Shown here: one piece after another, positions 1 through 5,090 of the stretch | Position numbering within the stretch: position 1 is the first letter of the stretch | How the letters are laid out: each line of letters opens with the position of its first letter | Assembly (NCBI GenBank): GCA_017467985.1 | Contig: JAFUJY010000175.1 | Location: 1 to 5,090, forward strand | Source of the DNA: Bacillota bacterium | GTDB lineage: Bacteria > Bacillota > Clostridia > Lachnospirales > Bianqueaceae | Reading direction: 5' to 3' | Length of the DNA stretch: 5,090 bases | The notes under the pieces: model-generated | Told to the model about the DNA's origin: nothing | Seen by the model: only the letters and a program-made list of their open reading frames with translations | The model's database searches: none | Made by a program: the position numbers and the translations under genes

Positions 1-375
1 ACGGCCCATGATCTCCAGAATAATGCGCTTGCGGCACAAATCTCCCATTTCGTCGTAGACTTCCACCTTAATCTCAATGATTCGGTCAAAGCCCACCTGA
101 TTGATCTCCACGATCTTACCGCCGCCAAAATGCTTACGAAAGAGCATACAAAACATAGGGGGCTCCAGGGGAGTCTCCGGCTTGTGTTCCGTTAGATAAA
201 AGCGCGCGCTATCCATGTGCGCGCTTAATAATAGACGATATACCTGGCCGGGTCTGCGAACCGCCAGCACCACTTCGTCCTTCTCCGGCTGATAGATTTT
301 GTCAATCTTACCGCCTTCGATCTTCTGTTTTAATTCTTCTACCACCTTATAGGTGGTAATACCATCAAATGCCAT
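1..375 (-). CDS. rqcH: RqcH (Rqc2/NFACT family) ribosome quality-control factor, N-terminal 125 residues, cut by window edge
   Basis: RqcH binds 50S subunits carrying a stalled peptidyl-tRNA and recruits Ala-tRNA to add C-terminal alanine tails that mark the peptide for degradation. It was formerly annotated as fibronectin-binding protein A. The frame is open from an ATG at 375 to the window edge, giving the start of the NFACT-N domain. Seen: MAFDG at residues 1-5, GGKIDKIYQP at 21-30, PPMFCMLFRKH at 72-82, GGGKI at 84-88, and Asp97-Arg98 in GFDRI. From memory, D97/R98 are the residues needed for tRNA recruitment in Bacillus subtilis RqcH, and they fall at the same numbers here, which supports both start and function. 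The full protein is normally about 570 residues, so most of it lies outside. The start is preceded by AGGCGG, nine bases upstream. The gene overlaps the upstream C26 hydrolase by 11 bases and is probably the last visible gene of the operon. Two perfect inverted repeats lie in its early codons. Confidence 0.93.
   Translation of the reverse strand, partial: MAFDGITTYKVVEELKQKIEGGKIDKIYQPEKDEVVLAVRRPGQVYRLLLSAHMDSARFYLTEHKPETPLEPPMFCMLFRKHFGGGKIVEINQVGFDRIIEIKVEVYDEMGDLCRKRIILEIMGR
200..226 (-). repeat. Perfect 8-bp GC-rich inverted repeat inside rqcH, followed by a short T run
   Basis: AAGCGCGC and GCGCGCTT are separated by 11 bases. In the sense of rqcH the hairpin is followed directly by TTTTAT, giving it the look of a weak intrinsic terminator within codons 50 to 59. 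The T run is short and the loop long, so strong termination is unlikely. It may simply come from Ser-Ala and Ala-Arg codons. Confidence 0.5.
340..358 (-). repeat. Perfect 8-bp inverted repeat with 3-base loop in early rqcH codons
   Basis: TACCACCT and AGGTGGTA flank a 3-base loop. In the rqcH mRNA this gives an eight-pair hairpin over codons 6 to 12, beginning about 15 bases after the A of the AUG. It lies wholly within coding sequence (Ile-Thr-Thr-Tyr-Lys-Val-Val). The pairing is directly visible; any effect on initiation or stability is inferred. Confidence 0.6.
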
Positions 376-1099
376 GATTCTTTGCCGCCTCTACTAAACC
401 GCTAAACAGCGCTGCCGCTGTATTCGTGTCGCGGGTCATATACTCAGGATGCCACTGCACCGCCAACCAGAAGCCATACTCCGGAATCTCCAGCGCTTCA
501 ATCAGACCATCCTTGGCCCGTCCGGTCATCACCGTGCCCGGCGCAGGATCCTTTACCGCCTGATGATGAAAACTATTTACGCGAATGCTGCCTGCACCCA
601 CTAATTTTTCCAGCAAGCTGCCGCTTGCTACATCCACGGTATGGGAAGCCACCCGTCCCGGCGAAGCCTGGGAATGGGATAACTTATTGCCATCGGGCAA
701 GGTCCCCTTAAAATAAGAAGGAATATCCTGATAAATGGTACCGCCCTGGGCGATATTCATCATCTGAATACCCCGGCAGATGCCCAGTACCGGCTTCTTC
801 AAAGCCATGACTTCTTTGTACAGCAGCATTTCCAGGTCATCCCGGTCCGGAGTGGCAGCACCACACTGGGCCAGGGTCTCCTCCCCAAACAGGAAGGGCT
901 GCACATCCATGCCGCCGGAGAATAAAAATCCATCCAGTTCCTTGGCCAGCTGGGCATAATCCTCCTGTGTCCCGTTATAGGGAATGACTACAGGGATACC
1001 ACCCGCATCCATAATGCTTTCCAGATAGTTCTTTCTCACAAAGATCGTCGTCTTTTCATCGCCTTCGGAGCAAGTCACTCCAATGATTGGTTTTCTCAT
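365..1099 (-). CDS. Peptidase C26 / gamma-glutamyl-gamma-aminobutyrate hydrolase family protein (class I glutamine amidotransferase fold)
   Basis: This 244-residue protein has the usual length of the PuuD-like C26 family, whose members hydrolyse gamma-glutamyl bonds such as that of gamma-glutamyl-GABA. Visible in order: an N-terminal strand KPIIGVTC (3-10), SGGMDV (61-66), a DRDDLE helix (85-90), the nucleophile elbow GICRG with Cys108 (106-110), an NIAQGGTIYQD segment (115-125), RVNSFHHQ (173-180), and the catalytic pair in QWHPE with His217 and Glu219. The Cys-His-Glu triad is therefore complete and the enzyme should be active. No signal peptide, so cytoplasmic. Its ATG overlaps the stop of the upstream glycoside hydrolase as ATGA, and only a poor TTAGG lies next to the start, so translation probably depends on coupling. 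No other putrescine-degradation gene is visible, so the PuuD substrate should not be assumed. Other gamma-glutamyl amides or peptides are equally possible. The family call is firm, the substrate unknown. Confidence 0.93.
   Translation of the reverse strand: MRKPIIGVTCSEGDEKTTIFVRKNYLESIMDAGGIPVVIPYNGTQEDYAQLAKELDGFLFSGGMDVQPFLFGEETLAQCGAATPDRDDLEMLLYKEVMALKKPVLGICRGIQMMNIAQGGTIYQDIPSYFKGTLPDGNKLSHSQASPGRVASHTVDVASGSLLEKLVGAGSIRVNSFHHQAVKDPAPGTVMTGRAKDGLIEALEIPEYGFWLAVQWHPEYMTRDTNTAAALFSGLVEAAKNHGI
385..390 (-). promoter_or_regulatory. Ribosome binding site of rqcH
   Basis: AGGCGG on the minus strand, nine bases from the rqcH ATG at 375, lies within the last codons of the C26 hydrolase gene. 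It is an imperfect match to AGGAGG but, with the family-typical MAFDG start, it fixes the beginning of rqcH and the 11-base overlap. Confidence 0.6.
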
Positions 1100-3156
1100 C
1101 CTAATAGCACCACTTTCTGAAGAGTATTGCTCTCATGAACAACCTCTTCGTCTTTATAAATCTTCATTCCATCCTTGCCCCAACTGATGGTATAATAATG
1201 GCCTCGAATGTCCAGGTTCTTTAGCTTAAACCACTTCAGACCCAGATGCAGAGGATCCACCACGATGCAGTCCTCCTTTACATCCACACCGGCCACAAAG
1301 GAAACCACCAAATCGATCCAGTAGGAATGATTATAATCCACTTCATCACTCAGACGCTCGCCGCTTTCCGGATTATAGTGCTCCACCAAATAGGGGCGGT
1401 TTATATCTCCGTCCCGGAAATGCTGATTGGTATACTGGCGGAAAAATCTCCAGAAATCACCGTCGTACTGATGCTCGTGCAGCTTACTCTGCTGTCCCAG
1501 AGCGGACAGGGCAATCGCCGTGGTATAGGGCCAGGAAGGTCCGCACCAAACGCAGCCGTTTCGTCCTTTAATAAAGTTACCCTGCCATCCACCATCGGGG
1601 GAATATACCGGATTTTCCTTGGAAACAGAAGGAAAAGCATTACCCGTATCAAAATGGTCAGGATTCATCAAATATTCCAGGCCACTGAGCTGTTCATTGG
1701 CAGTAATCTCGGCCCAGTAGGGATAAACACCCACAATATTTTTTACCATGGCCTTTTCATCGGTCTGGTAATGCAGATCATAGAAAAACTGTGTCTCTTC
1801 GTCCCACATCTTGGCATTCACATCCTCCGCAATGGTCTGGGCCATGGCCTCGTACTTAGCCGCATCTGCATCTCCCAAAATACGACAAATGGCAGCCAGT
1901 CCCTTCACATTGAGATAATGATACACACTGCGGTCCACTCGCTTCAAGGGAGTGTAAGTGGTCTTATCCTTGGGATTGATGGGATAATTATGGAAATACC
2001 AGTAACTGGGCTGGTATTCCTTACCGGTGCGGGAATGGGTGTACTCGATTTGCAGTTCATCCACATCCTCACCGTATACTTTTTTATGTCCAGCTACATA
2101 GGCCTTCATGGCAGGCAGACTCTCCTGCAAAAAGGCCTTGTCGCCATCAATTAAATACAACTGATAAGCTGCCCACAAACCATAATTAGCATAGGAGGAT
2201 GTATGGTCGTTGGTCAGCGTACAACGGGGGATCCCGTTTTCATCTGCACTATCAAAAAATGAGCGCAGAAAATCATGGACGATCTCATGGTCATGATGCC
2301 AGCGATAGTCCGTCACATGCAGGGATGTGGACAGGGGAATCAGCTTGGTAAACTCCCATCCACTGCTGACATAAGGGGTCTTGTTCATACGATGGGAACG
2401 CCCCTCAAACATGACAGCCTGCTTGAAATTACCATACTCCGGATAAGAAGTACAGTGCTTATTGATAAACCAGCGGTAAACCCAGGCTTTGTTCAGCATG
2501 GGGTGGGAACATTCGAACTCCGGCACGCCGGCCATAAAGTCCGTCCATTCCTGATCCGCCTTGGCCTCGGCCTGATCTGCCCAAGTCCAGAAATCGTCCA
2601 ACTTAGCCTGGATTTCTTCCCGGCTCTCCACAGAAGCATTCCCCAGTTGGCAGGCTGCCATGAATCGAACCTTTGCCCCCGGATCCAGCACAAAGCTATC
2701 TCCCGGCAGATTCCACTCGGCAGCCCCTCCAACTTTATAATCATAACTGATCACCGGCGTCTCAAAATAGCCGCCGTCAATCATAGCTCCCTTCGGCTGT
2801 ACACAAAACTCCAGCCGCAAAGGTTCCTCTGACTTATTGGTCCATTCCTGCACCGAAAAAGCCAGATCCTGCATTAAAATTCTCTTGGTCTCACAAAATG
2901 CCAGATCTTCATCTTCATATTCCATGGTCAGTCGGTCAGGATACCACACACTCTGGGCCAATTCCCAGTCCACTTCCCGATCACACTTTACCTCAAAGAG
3001 CTGGGTCAGATTGGTTTTATGAATAAAATCAATTCGACCGCAAAAACCGGGCTTACGATCCAGATAGTCCACCCACATCCGGCGGCCTACCGGACCAAAC
3101 AACAATTTACCGGTATGCGTACGCAGCGCCCTGTTTTCATATTTTAATTCTGTCAT
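1096..3156 (-). CDS. Glycoside hydrolase with (alpha/alpha)6 barrel, MGH1/GH63-like (trehalase-like clan)
   Basis: This 686-residue protein lacks a signal peptide, so it probably cleaves an imported sugar or glycoside in the cytoplasm. Roughly three parts are visible: an N-terminal beta-rich domain (about 1-200, including VQEWTNKSEEPLRLEF, a typical immunoglobulin-like turn), a helical barrel (about 215-625), and a short C-terminal beta segment (628-686) with DPLHLGLKWFKLKNLDI. Barrel motifs resembling GH63 and mannosylglycerate hydrolase-like enzymes include SSGWEF (264-269), GIPRC (308-312), RVDRSVYHY (406-414), WCGPSWPYTTAIAL (537-550) and VEHYNPESGE (591-600). By analogy Asp408 would be the general acid and Glu592 the general base; this is inference without an alignment. 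The enzyme is divergent, with Trp-Glu where relatives usually have Trp-Asp, so no substrate can be named. The ATG has a G-rich run (3166-3170) nine bases upstream as a poor ribosome site. It begins 27 bases after the lipoprotein gene and ends in an ATGA overlap with the C26 hydrolase. Confidence 0.82.
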   Translation of the reverse strand: MTELKYENRALRTHTGKLLFGPVGRRMWVDYLDRKPGFCGRIDFIHKTNLTQLFEVKCDREVDWELAQSVWYPDRLTMEYEDEDLAFCETKRILMQDLAFSVQEWTNKSEEPLRLEFCVQPKGAMIDGGYFETPVISYDYKVGGAAEWNLPGDSFVLDPGAKVRFMAACQLGNASVESREEIQAKLDDFWTWADQAEAKADQEWTDFMAGVPEFECSHPMLNKAWVYRWFINKHCTSYPEYGNFKQAVMFEGRSHRMNKTPYVSSGWEFTKLIPLSTSLHVTDYRWHHDHEIVHDFLRSFFDSADENGIPRCTLTNDHTSSYANYGLWAAYQLYLIDGDKAFLQESLPAMKAYVAGHKKVYGEDVDELQIEYTHSRTGKEYQPSYWYFHNYPINPKDKTTYTPLKRVDRSVYHYLNVKGLAAICRILGDADAAKYEAMAQTIAEDVNAKMWDEETQFFYDLHYQTDEKAMVKNIVGVYPYWAEITANEQLSGLEYLMNPDHFDTGNAFPSVSKENPVYSPDGGWQGNFIKGRNGCVWCGPSWPYTTAIALSALGQQSKLHEHQYDGDFWRFFRQYTNQHFRDGDINRPYLVEHYNPESGERLSDEVDYNHSYWIDLVVSFVAGVDVKEDCIVVDPLHLGLKWFKLKNLDIRGHYYTISWGKDGMKIYKDEEVVHESNTLQKVVLLG

Positions 3157-3183
3157 TTTTGTGAGCCCCCACTCATTTTTTAA

Positions 3184-3717
3184 TTACTTGCCCAGAGTAT
3201 CGTGAATTGTCTTTTCTACCAGCTCGTTCTGCTCGGTATAGAAAGCCTTGCACTCCTCTTCGGTAGCTTCCATATTTTCATGATAGCCGCCCAGGCAGAT
3301 ATAGAATACATAATCATCTACACGCAGGATCTTAGCGGTTTCTACTTTAGCTACGTTCATGGGATACATGAATGCATCGCTCTTCAGCACTTCCAGATAG
3401 GCCTGCAGAGCCTGCTCCACAGCTTCACCCTTGCCCTCAGCGGCTTCGATACCGATAAAAGTATCGATATGAGCGGACATCATAGGACCTTCAGCAACGA
3501 ACTCCTTAATATCAGCCTCGGTCAGACCTACAACTTCGGTCAGATACATCATATCGTAGGGCATAGAAGCAATGTAAGCATCCCCCAGAGCGGTCTTTAC
3601 TGCAGTATGAACATCGCCCAGCTTACCGGACTCCACCTTGGTACCACCGCCATTACCGCTGCAGGCACTCACTGCCAGCATGCAAACTACCATCAACATT
3701 GCAAAAAACTTCTTCAT
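3184..3717 (-). CDS. DUF4358-type lipoprotein
   Basis: This is a 177-residue predicted lipoprotein of unknown function. The N-terminus is a classical type II signal: MKK, a hydrophobic stretch (4-18) and a lipobox VSAC with Cys19 as the lipidated residue. A short flexible linker rich in Gly and Ser follows (20-26). The mature part looks like the DUF4358 family common in Firmicutes: LGDVHTAVKTAL (33-44), MYLTEVVGLTEADIKEFVAE (57-76), a segment predicted to form strand and helix around FIGIEAAEGKGEAVEQAL (87-104), and a final strand ILRVDDYVFYICLGG (130-144). It should be anchored on the outer face of the membrane. The start is secured by a strong AGGAG (3725-3729) seven bases upstream, and the ATG overlaps the stop of the MBL hydrolase gene as ATGA. 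What it binds is not known. A structural or sensing role for a nearby envelope process is only a guess. The lipoprotein call is strong, the DUF assignment is by eye. Confidence 0.85.
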   Translation of the reverse strand: MKKFFAMLMVVCMLAVSACSGNGGGTKVESGKLGDVHTAVKTALGDAYIASMPYDMMYLTEVVGLTEADIKEFVAEGPMMSAHIDTFIGIEAAEGKGEAVEQALQAYLEVLKSDAFMYPMNVAKVETAKILRVDDYVFYICLGGYHENMEATEEECKAFYTEQNELVEKTIHDTLGK

Positions 3718-4325
3718 TTTCCTTCTCCTATTAATTCGATTGTTTCTCCCGCCGCCACAAGTAAGCGGTTCGGGGCTGTAAATTGTTCTGCCATTTCCCG
3801 GTCATATAAAGATCCCTCCTTGACGTGGATGGGGATCGTGACCCGTGCCTTCAGCAGAGAGGCACACTGCGTTGCTTCCGCTGCGTCCATGTTATAGACG
3901 CCATCGATGGGCAGCAGCGCATAATCCATGGGCGGCAGTCCGGGCATCTCGGCGGTTGTGGATGTGTCACCGGATGCATACAAAACAACTCCGTCCCAAG
4001 ATAAAATATATCCTACACAGCTTTCCCGGCGATGATTTTTGTTATACGCCGGTACCGACTGAATGCGGATCCAACCCAGATCAAACGACTGATACTCTCC
4101 CTTCACAAGGGCTTGTGCTGAGCGAATCACCACCGTCTCCTCCTTGAGGGTTAAACGGTGCAGCGCGTTATGATCATAATGTTCGTGGGTTACCACCACC
4201 AAATCGGCGGGCAAATCATAGCCCTCACCCGCAAAGGGATCCACATAAATCACCTTTCCTGCGGCTGTGGTAATACGGTAACTCCCGTGACCCTGATAAA
4301 GCAAATGTGCATGATTCATAGTCAT
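3714..4325 (-). CDS. MBL-fold metal-dependent hydrolase, UlaG-like
   Basis: This 203-residue protein has the metallo-beta-lactamase fold. Metal-binding motifs are complete: THEHYDHN with His47, His49, Asp51 and His52, a His98 in YNKNHRRES that fits the extra histidine of UlaG-type proteins, SGDTS with Asp120, and IPIH with His167. YVDPF (27-31) and LLPIDGVYNMD (137-147) are further conserved features of the UlaG/YtnP-like group, which acts on lactones or phosphoesters or has unknown substrates. No signal peptide, so cytoplasmic. It is the first gene after the predicted promoter and starts the operon. Two ATGs compete: one at 4325 and one at 4319 (Met3). The AAAGGA site (4330-4335) is four bases from the first and ten from the second, so the choice is open and I keep the longer form. 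The stop overlaps the lipoprotein start as ATGA. The fold is certain, the substrate unknown; UlaG (ascorbate-6-phosphate lactonase) itself is unlikely without other ula genes. Confidence 0.92.
   Translation of the reverse strand: MTMNHAHLLYQGHGSYRITTAAGKVIYVDPFAGEGYDLPADLVVVTHEHYDHNALHRLTLKEETVVIRSAQALVKGEYQSFDLGWIRIQSVPAYNKNHRRESCVGYILSWDGVVLYASGDTSTTAEMPGLPPMDYALLPIDGVYNMDAAEATQCASLLKARVTIPIHVKEGSLYDREMAEQFTAPNRLLVAAGETIELIGEGK
3725..3729 (-). promoter_or_regulatory. Strong ribosome binding site of the lipoprotein gene
   Basis: AGGAG on the minus strand, followed by a second partial match (AAGGA), sits seven bases from the ATG at 3717. It lies inside the last codons of the MBL hydrolase gene, so the lipoprotein can be initiated independently as well as by coupling through the ATGA overlap. 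It is the best ribosome site in the window and fits higher expression of the lipoprotein than of its neighbours. Confidence 0.8.
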
Positions 4326-4329
4326 ACCA

Positions 4330-4335
4330 TCCTTT
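4330..4335 (-). promoter_or_regulatory. Ribosome binding site of the MBL-fold hydrolase gene, ambiguous start
   Basis: AAAGGA on the minus strand is four bases from the ATG at 4325 and ten from the ATG at 4319. Either distance is off the usual five to nine, so the site does not settle whether the protein begins at Met1 or Met3. An additional ATG at 4330 is out of frame and stops after two codons. Confidence 0.55.
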
Positions 4336-4351
4336 CTCTCTAGATAGCTTT

Positions 4352-4380
4352 ATTGTACAAGCTTCTGCTCAGAAAATCAA
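4352..4380 (-). promoter_or_regulatory. Predicted sigma-A promoter for the MBL-lipoprotein-glycosidase-C26-rqcH operon
   Basis: On the minus strand TTGATT (4380-4375, four of six matches to TTGACA) is separated by exactly 17 bases from TACAAT (4357-4352, five of six matches to TATAAT). A transcript would begin near 4345 and give a leader of about 20 bases before the ATG at 4325. It is the only good promoter I found ahead of the five tightly packed genes. Its -35 box contains the TGA stop of sbcC. Activity is inferred from sequence only. Confidence 0.65.
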
Positions 4381-5090
4381 GCCCTATTCTGATGAATATG
4401 GCTTCCGTTCATGGTTTTGGTCACTTCCACACGATGAGGAATACGGTCTTTGAGTGCTTCCACATGGGAAATGATACCCACCAGACGATCCCCGCCGGAA
4501 AGTCCTGCCAAAGTCTCCAAGGCCTGGGTCAATGCCTGTTGATCCAGAGAACCGAAGCCTTCATCAATAAAGACTGCGTCCACCTCGATACCGCCGGCAA
4601 AACTCTGAATCACATCGGAAAGCCCCAAGGCCAGCGACAACGCCGCCTGGAAGGATTCGCCACCGGACAGGGATGACACCGGCCGTTTGCGGCCTGTGTA
4701 ATGATCCATGACTTCAATTTCCAGACCTTCTGCACTGCGCAAATTTTCTGCCTGGGTGCGGCGCATAAGGGTATACTGTCCGCGACTTAAAGTATTCAGC
4801 CGCTGATTGGCCGCATGAAGCACATGTTCAAAATAAAAGGCCTGAATATACTGTTCAAAGGCCAGCTTCGGCTTGCCCGCCAGTTCGCCGGAGGCAGTCT
4901 GGGACAAACTCAGCAGCCGCTGATAGTATTCACCGGATTTTTGATGTTTAGCCAAACTGGAACTCAATTGCTGGCAGGCTCGGCGATTGCTCTGCAGGCG
5001 GCCAACGATCCTGTCCAGTTCACTGCGGCACTGCATCTGCTGCTGGCTGTGCTCTGTCAATTGCTGCTGCAGAACTTCCAACTTTTCCTG
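4377..5090 (-). CDS. sbcC: SbcC, SMC-like ATPase of the SbcCD exonuclease, C-terminal 237 residues, cut by window edge
   Basis: SbcC is the Rad50-like ATPase that works with the nuclease SbcD on DNA ends and hairpins. The frame is open to the edge at 5090; a TTG at 5081 is an ordinary leucine codon inside the gene, not a start. Numbered from the first visible codon, residues 1-70 are Gln-rich and coiled-coil-like (for example QEKLEVLQQQLTEHSQQQ), then comes the C-terminal ATPase lobe. It has KLAFEQYIQAFYFEHVL (75-91), the ABC signature LSGGESF (141-147), Walker B VDAVFIDE (170-177) with the following GFGSLD D-loop, and the H-loop ISHVE with His209. These match bacterial SbcC closely, with all ATPase elements of this half intact. 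The Walker A half and zinc hook lie outside the window, and sbcD would be expected upstream. The gene ends in TGA at 4377, inside the -35 box of the next promoter, with no clear terminator after it. Confidence 0.95.
   Translation of the reverse strand, partial: QEKLEVLQQQLTEHSQQQMQCRSELDRIVGRLQSNRRACQQLSSSLAKHQKSGEYYQRLLSLSQTASGELAGKPKLAFEQYIQAFYFEHVLHAANQRLNTLSRGQYTLMRRTQAENLRSAEGLEIEVMDHYTGRKRPVSSLSGGESFQAALSLALGLSDVIQSFAGGIEVDAVFIDEGFGSLDQQALTQALETLAGLSGGDRLVGIISHVEALKDRIPHRVEVTKTMNGSHIHQNRA

Noticed and set aside
365..1099. Naming the C26 hydrolase puuD
   Set aside because: The catalytic triad supports the family, but no other putrescine-utilisation gene is present and family members act on varied gamma-glutamyl compounds.
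1246..2154. A 302-codon open frame on the plus strand
   Set aside because: It lies wholly opposite the glycoside hydrolase gene, has an Ile/His/Gly-rich composition with no recognisable motif, and no promoter or convincing ribosome site was seen. It is best explained as a by-product of codon use on the other strand.
2275..2832. A 185-codon open frame on the plus strand
   Set aside because: Also opposite the glycoside hydrolase gene, with no recognisable domain. The minus-strand gene explains this region with clear motifs.
3162..3180. Possible plus-strand terminator (TGAG/CTCA stem followed by six Ts)
   Set aside because: The stem has only four pairs and there is no plus-strand gene for it to end. 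On the minus strand it is followed by a gene start, not a T run.
3202..3897. A 231-codon open frame on the plus strand
   Set aside because: It runs antisense across the lipoprotein and MBL hydrolase genes, both of which are strongly supported by lipobox and metal-binding motifs.
4341..4364. Possible terminator after sbcC (AGCTT/AAGCT stem)
   Set aside because: Five AT-rich pairs with an eight-base loop and no following T run. It overlaps the -10 box and is better explained as part of the promoter.
5079..5081. TTG as a start codon of a separate 234-residue protein
   Set aside because: The frame continues open to the window edge, and the protein has only the C-terminal half of SbcC, so the TTG is an internal leucine codon.

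Overview
All genes in this window lie on the minus strand, so transcription runs from high to low coordinates. Protein families and signals point to a Gram-positive anaerobe of the Firmicutes, most likely a Clostridia-type gut bacterium. The reasons are a DUF4358-type lipoprotein, an RqcH of the Bacillus/Clostridium type, strong AGGAG ribosome binding sites and a sigma-A-like promoter. This assignment is inferred from family recognition only. Coding density is very high: the longest gap between genes is 51 bases.

Layout in transcription order. (1) 5090-4377: the C-terminal end of SbcC, the SMC-like ATPase of the SbcCD nuclease, cut by the window edge. (2) 4376-4326: a short gap with a well-formed promoter (TTGATT, 17-base spacer, TACAAT) whose -35 box contains the sbcC stop codon. 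No convincing terminator separates sbcC from the genes below. (3) 4325-3714: a UlaG-like metallo-beta-lactamase-fold hydrolase. (4) 3717-3184: a small DUF4358-type lipoprotein, overlapping the previous gene by ATGA. (5) 3156-1096: a 686-residue cytoplasmic glycoside hydrolase with an (alpha/alpha)6 barrel. (6) 1099-365: a peptidase C26 (gamma-glutamyl-GABA hydrolase-like) class I amidotransferase-fold enzyme, again overlapping by ATGA. (7) 375-1: the first 125 residues of RqcH, the ribosome quality-control factor, overlapping the previous gene by 11 bases.

The five genes from the MBL hydrolase to rqcH have overlaps or a 27-base gap and very probably form one operon. How they work together is not obvious. 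A sugar-cleaving enzyme and a gamma-glutamyl hydrolase could be intracellular catabolic enzymes, and the lipoprotein sits outside the membrane. RqcH acts on stalled 50S subunits, and its presence here may only be transcriptional convenience. I see no mobile element, CRISPR array, tRNA, rRNA or riboswitch. I see no clear evidence of a previously undescribed system. The points most worth a second look are the rqcH coupling with two perfect inverted repeats in its early codons, and the unusual glycoside hydrolase neighbourhood.
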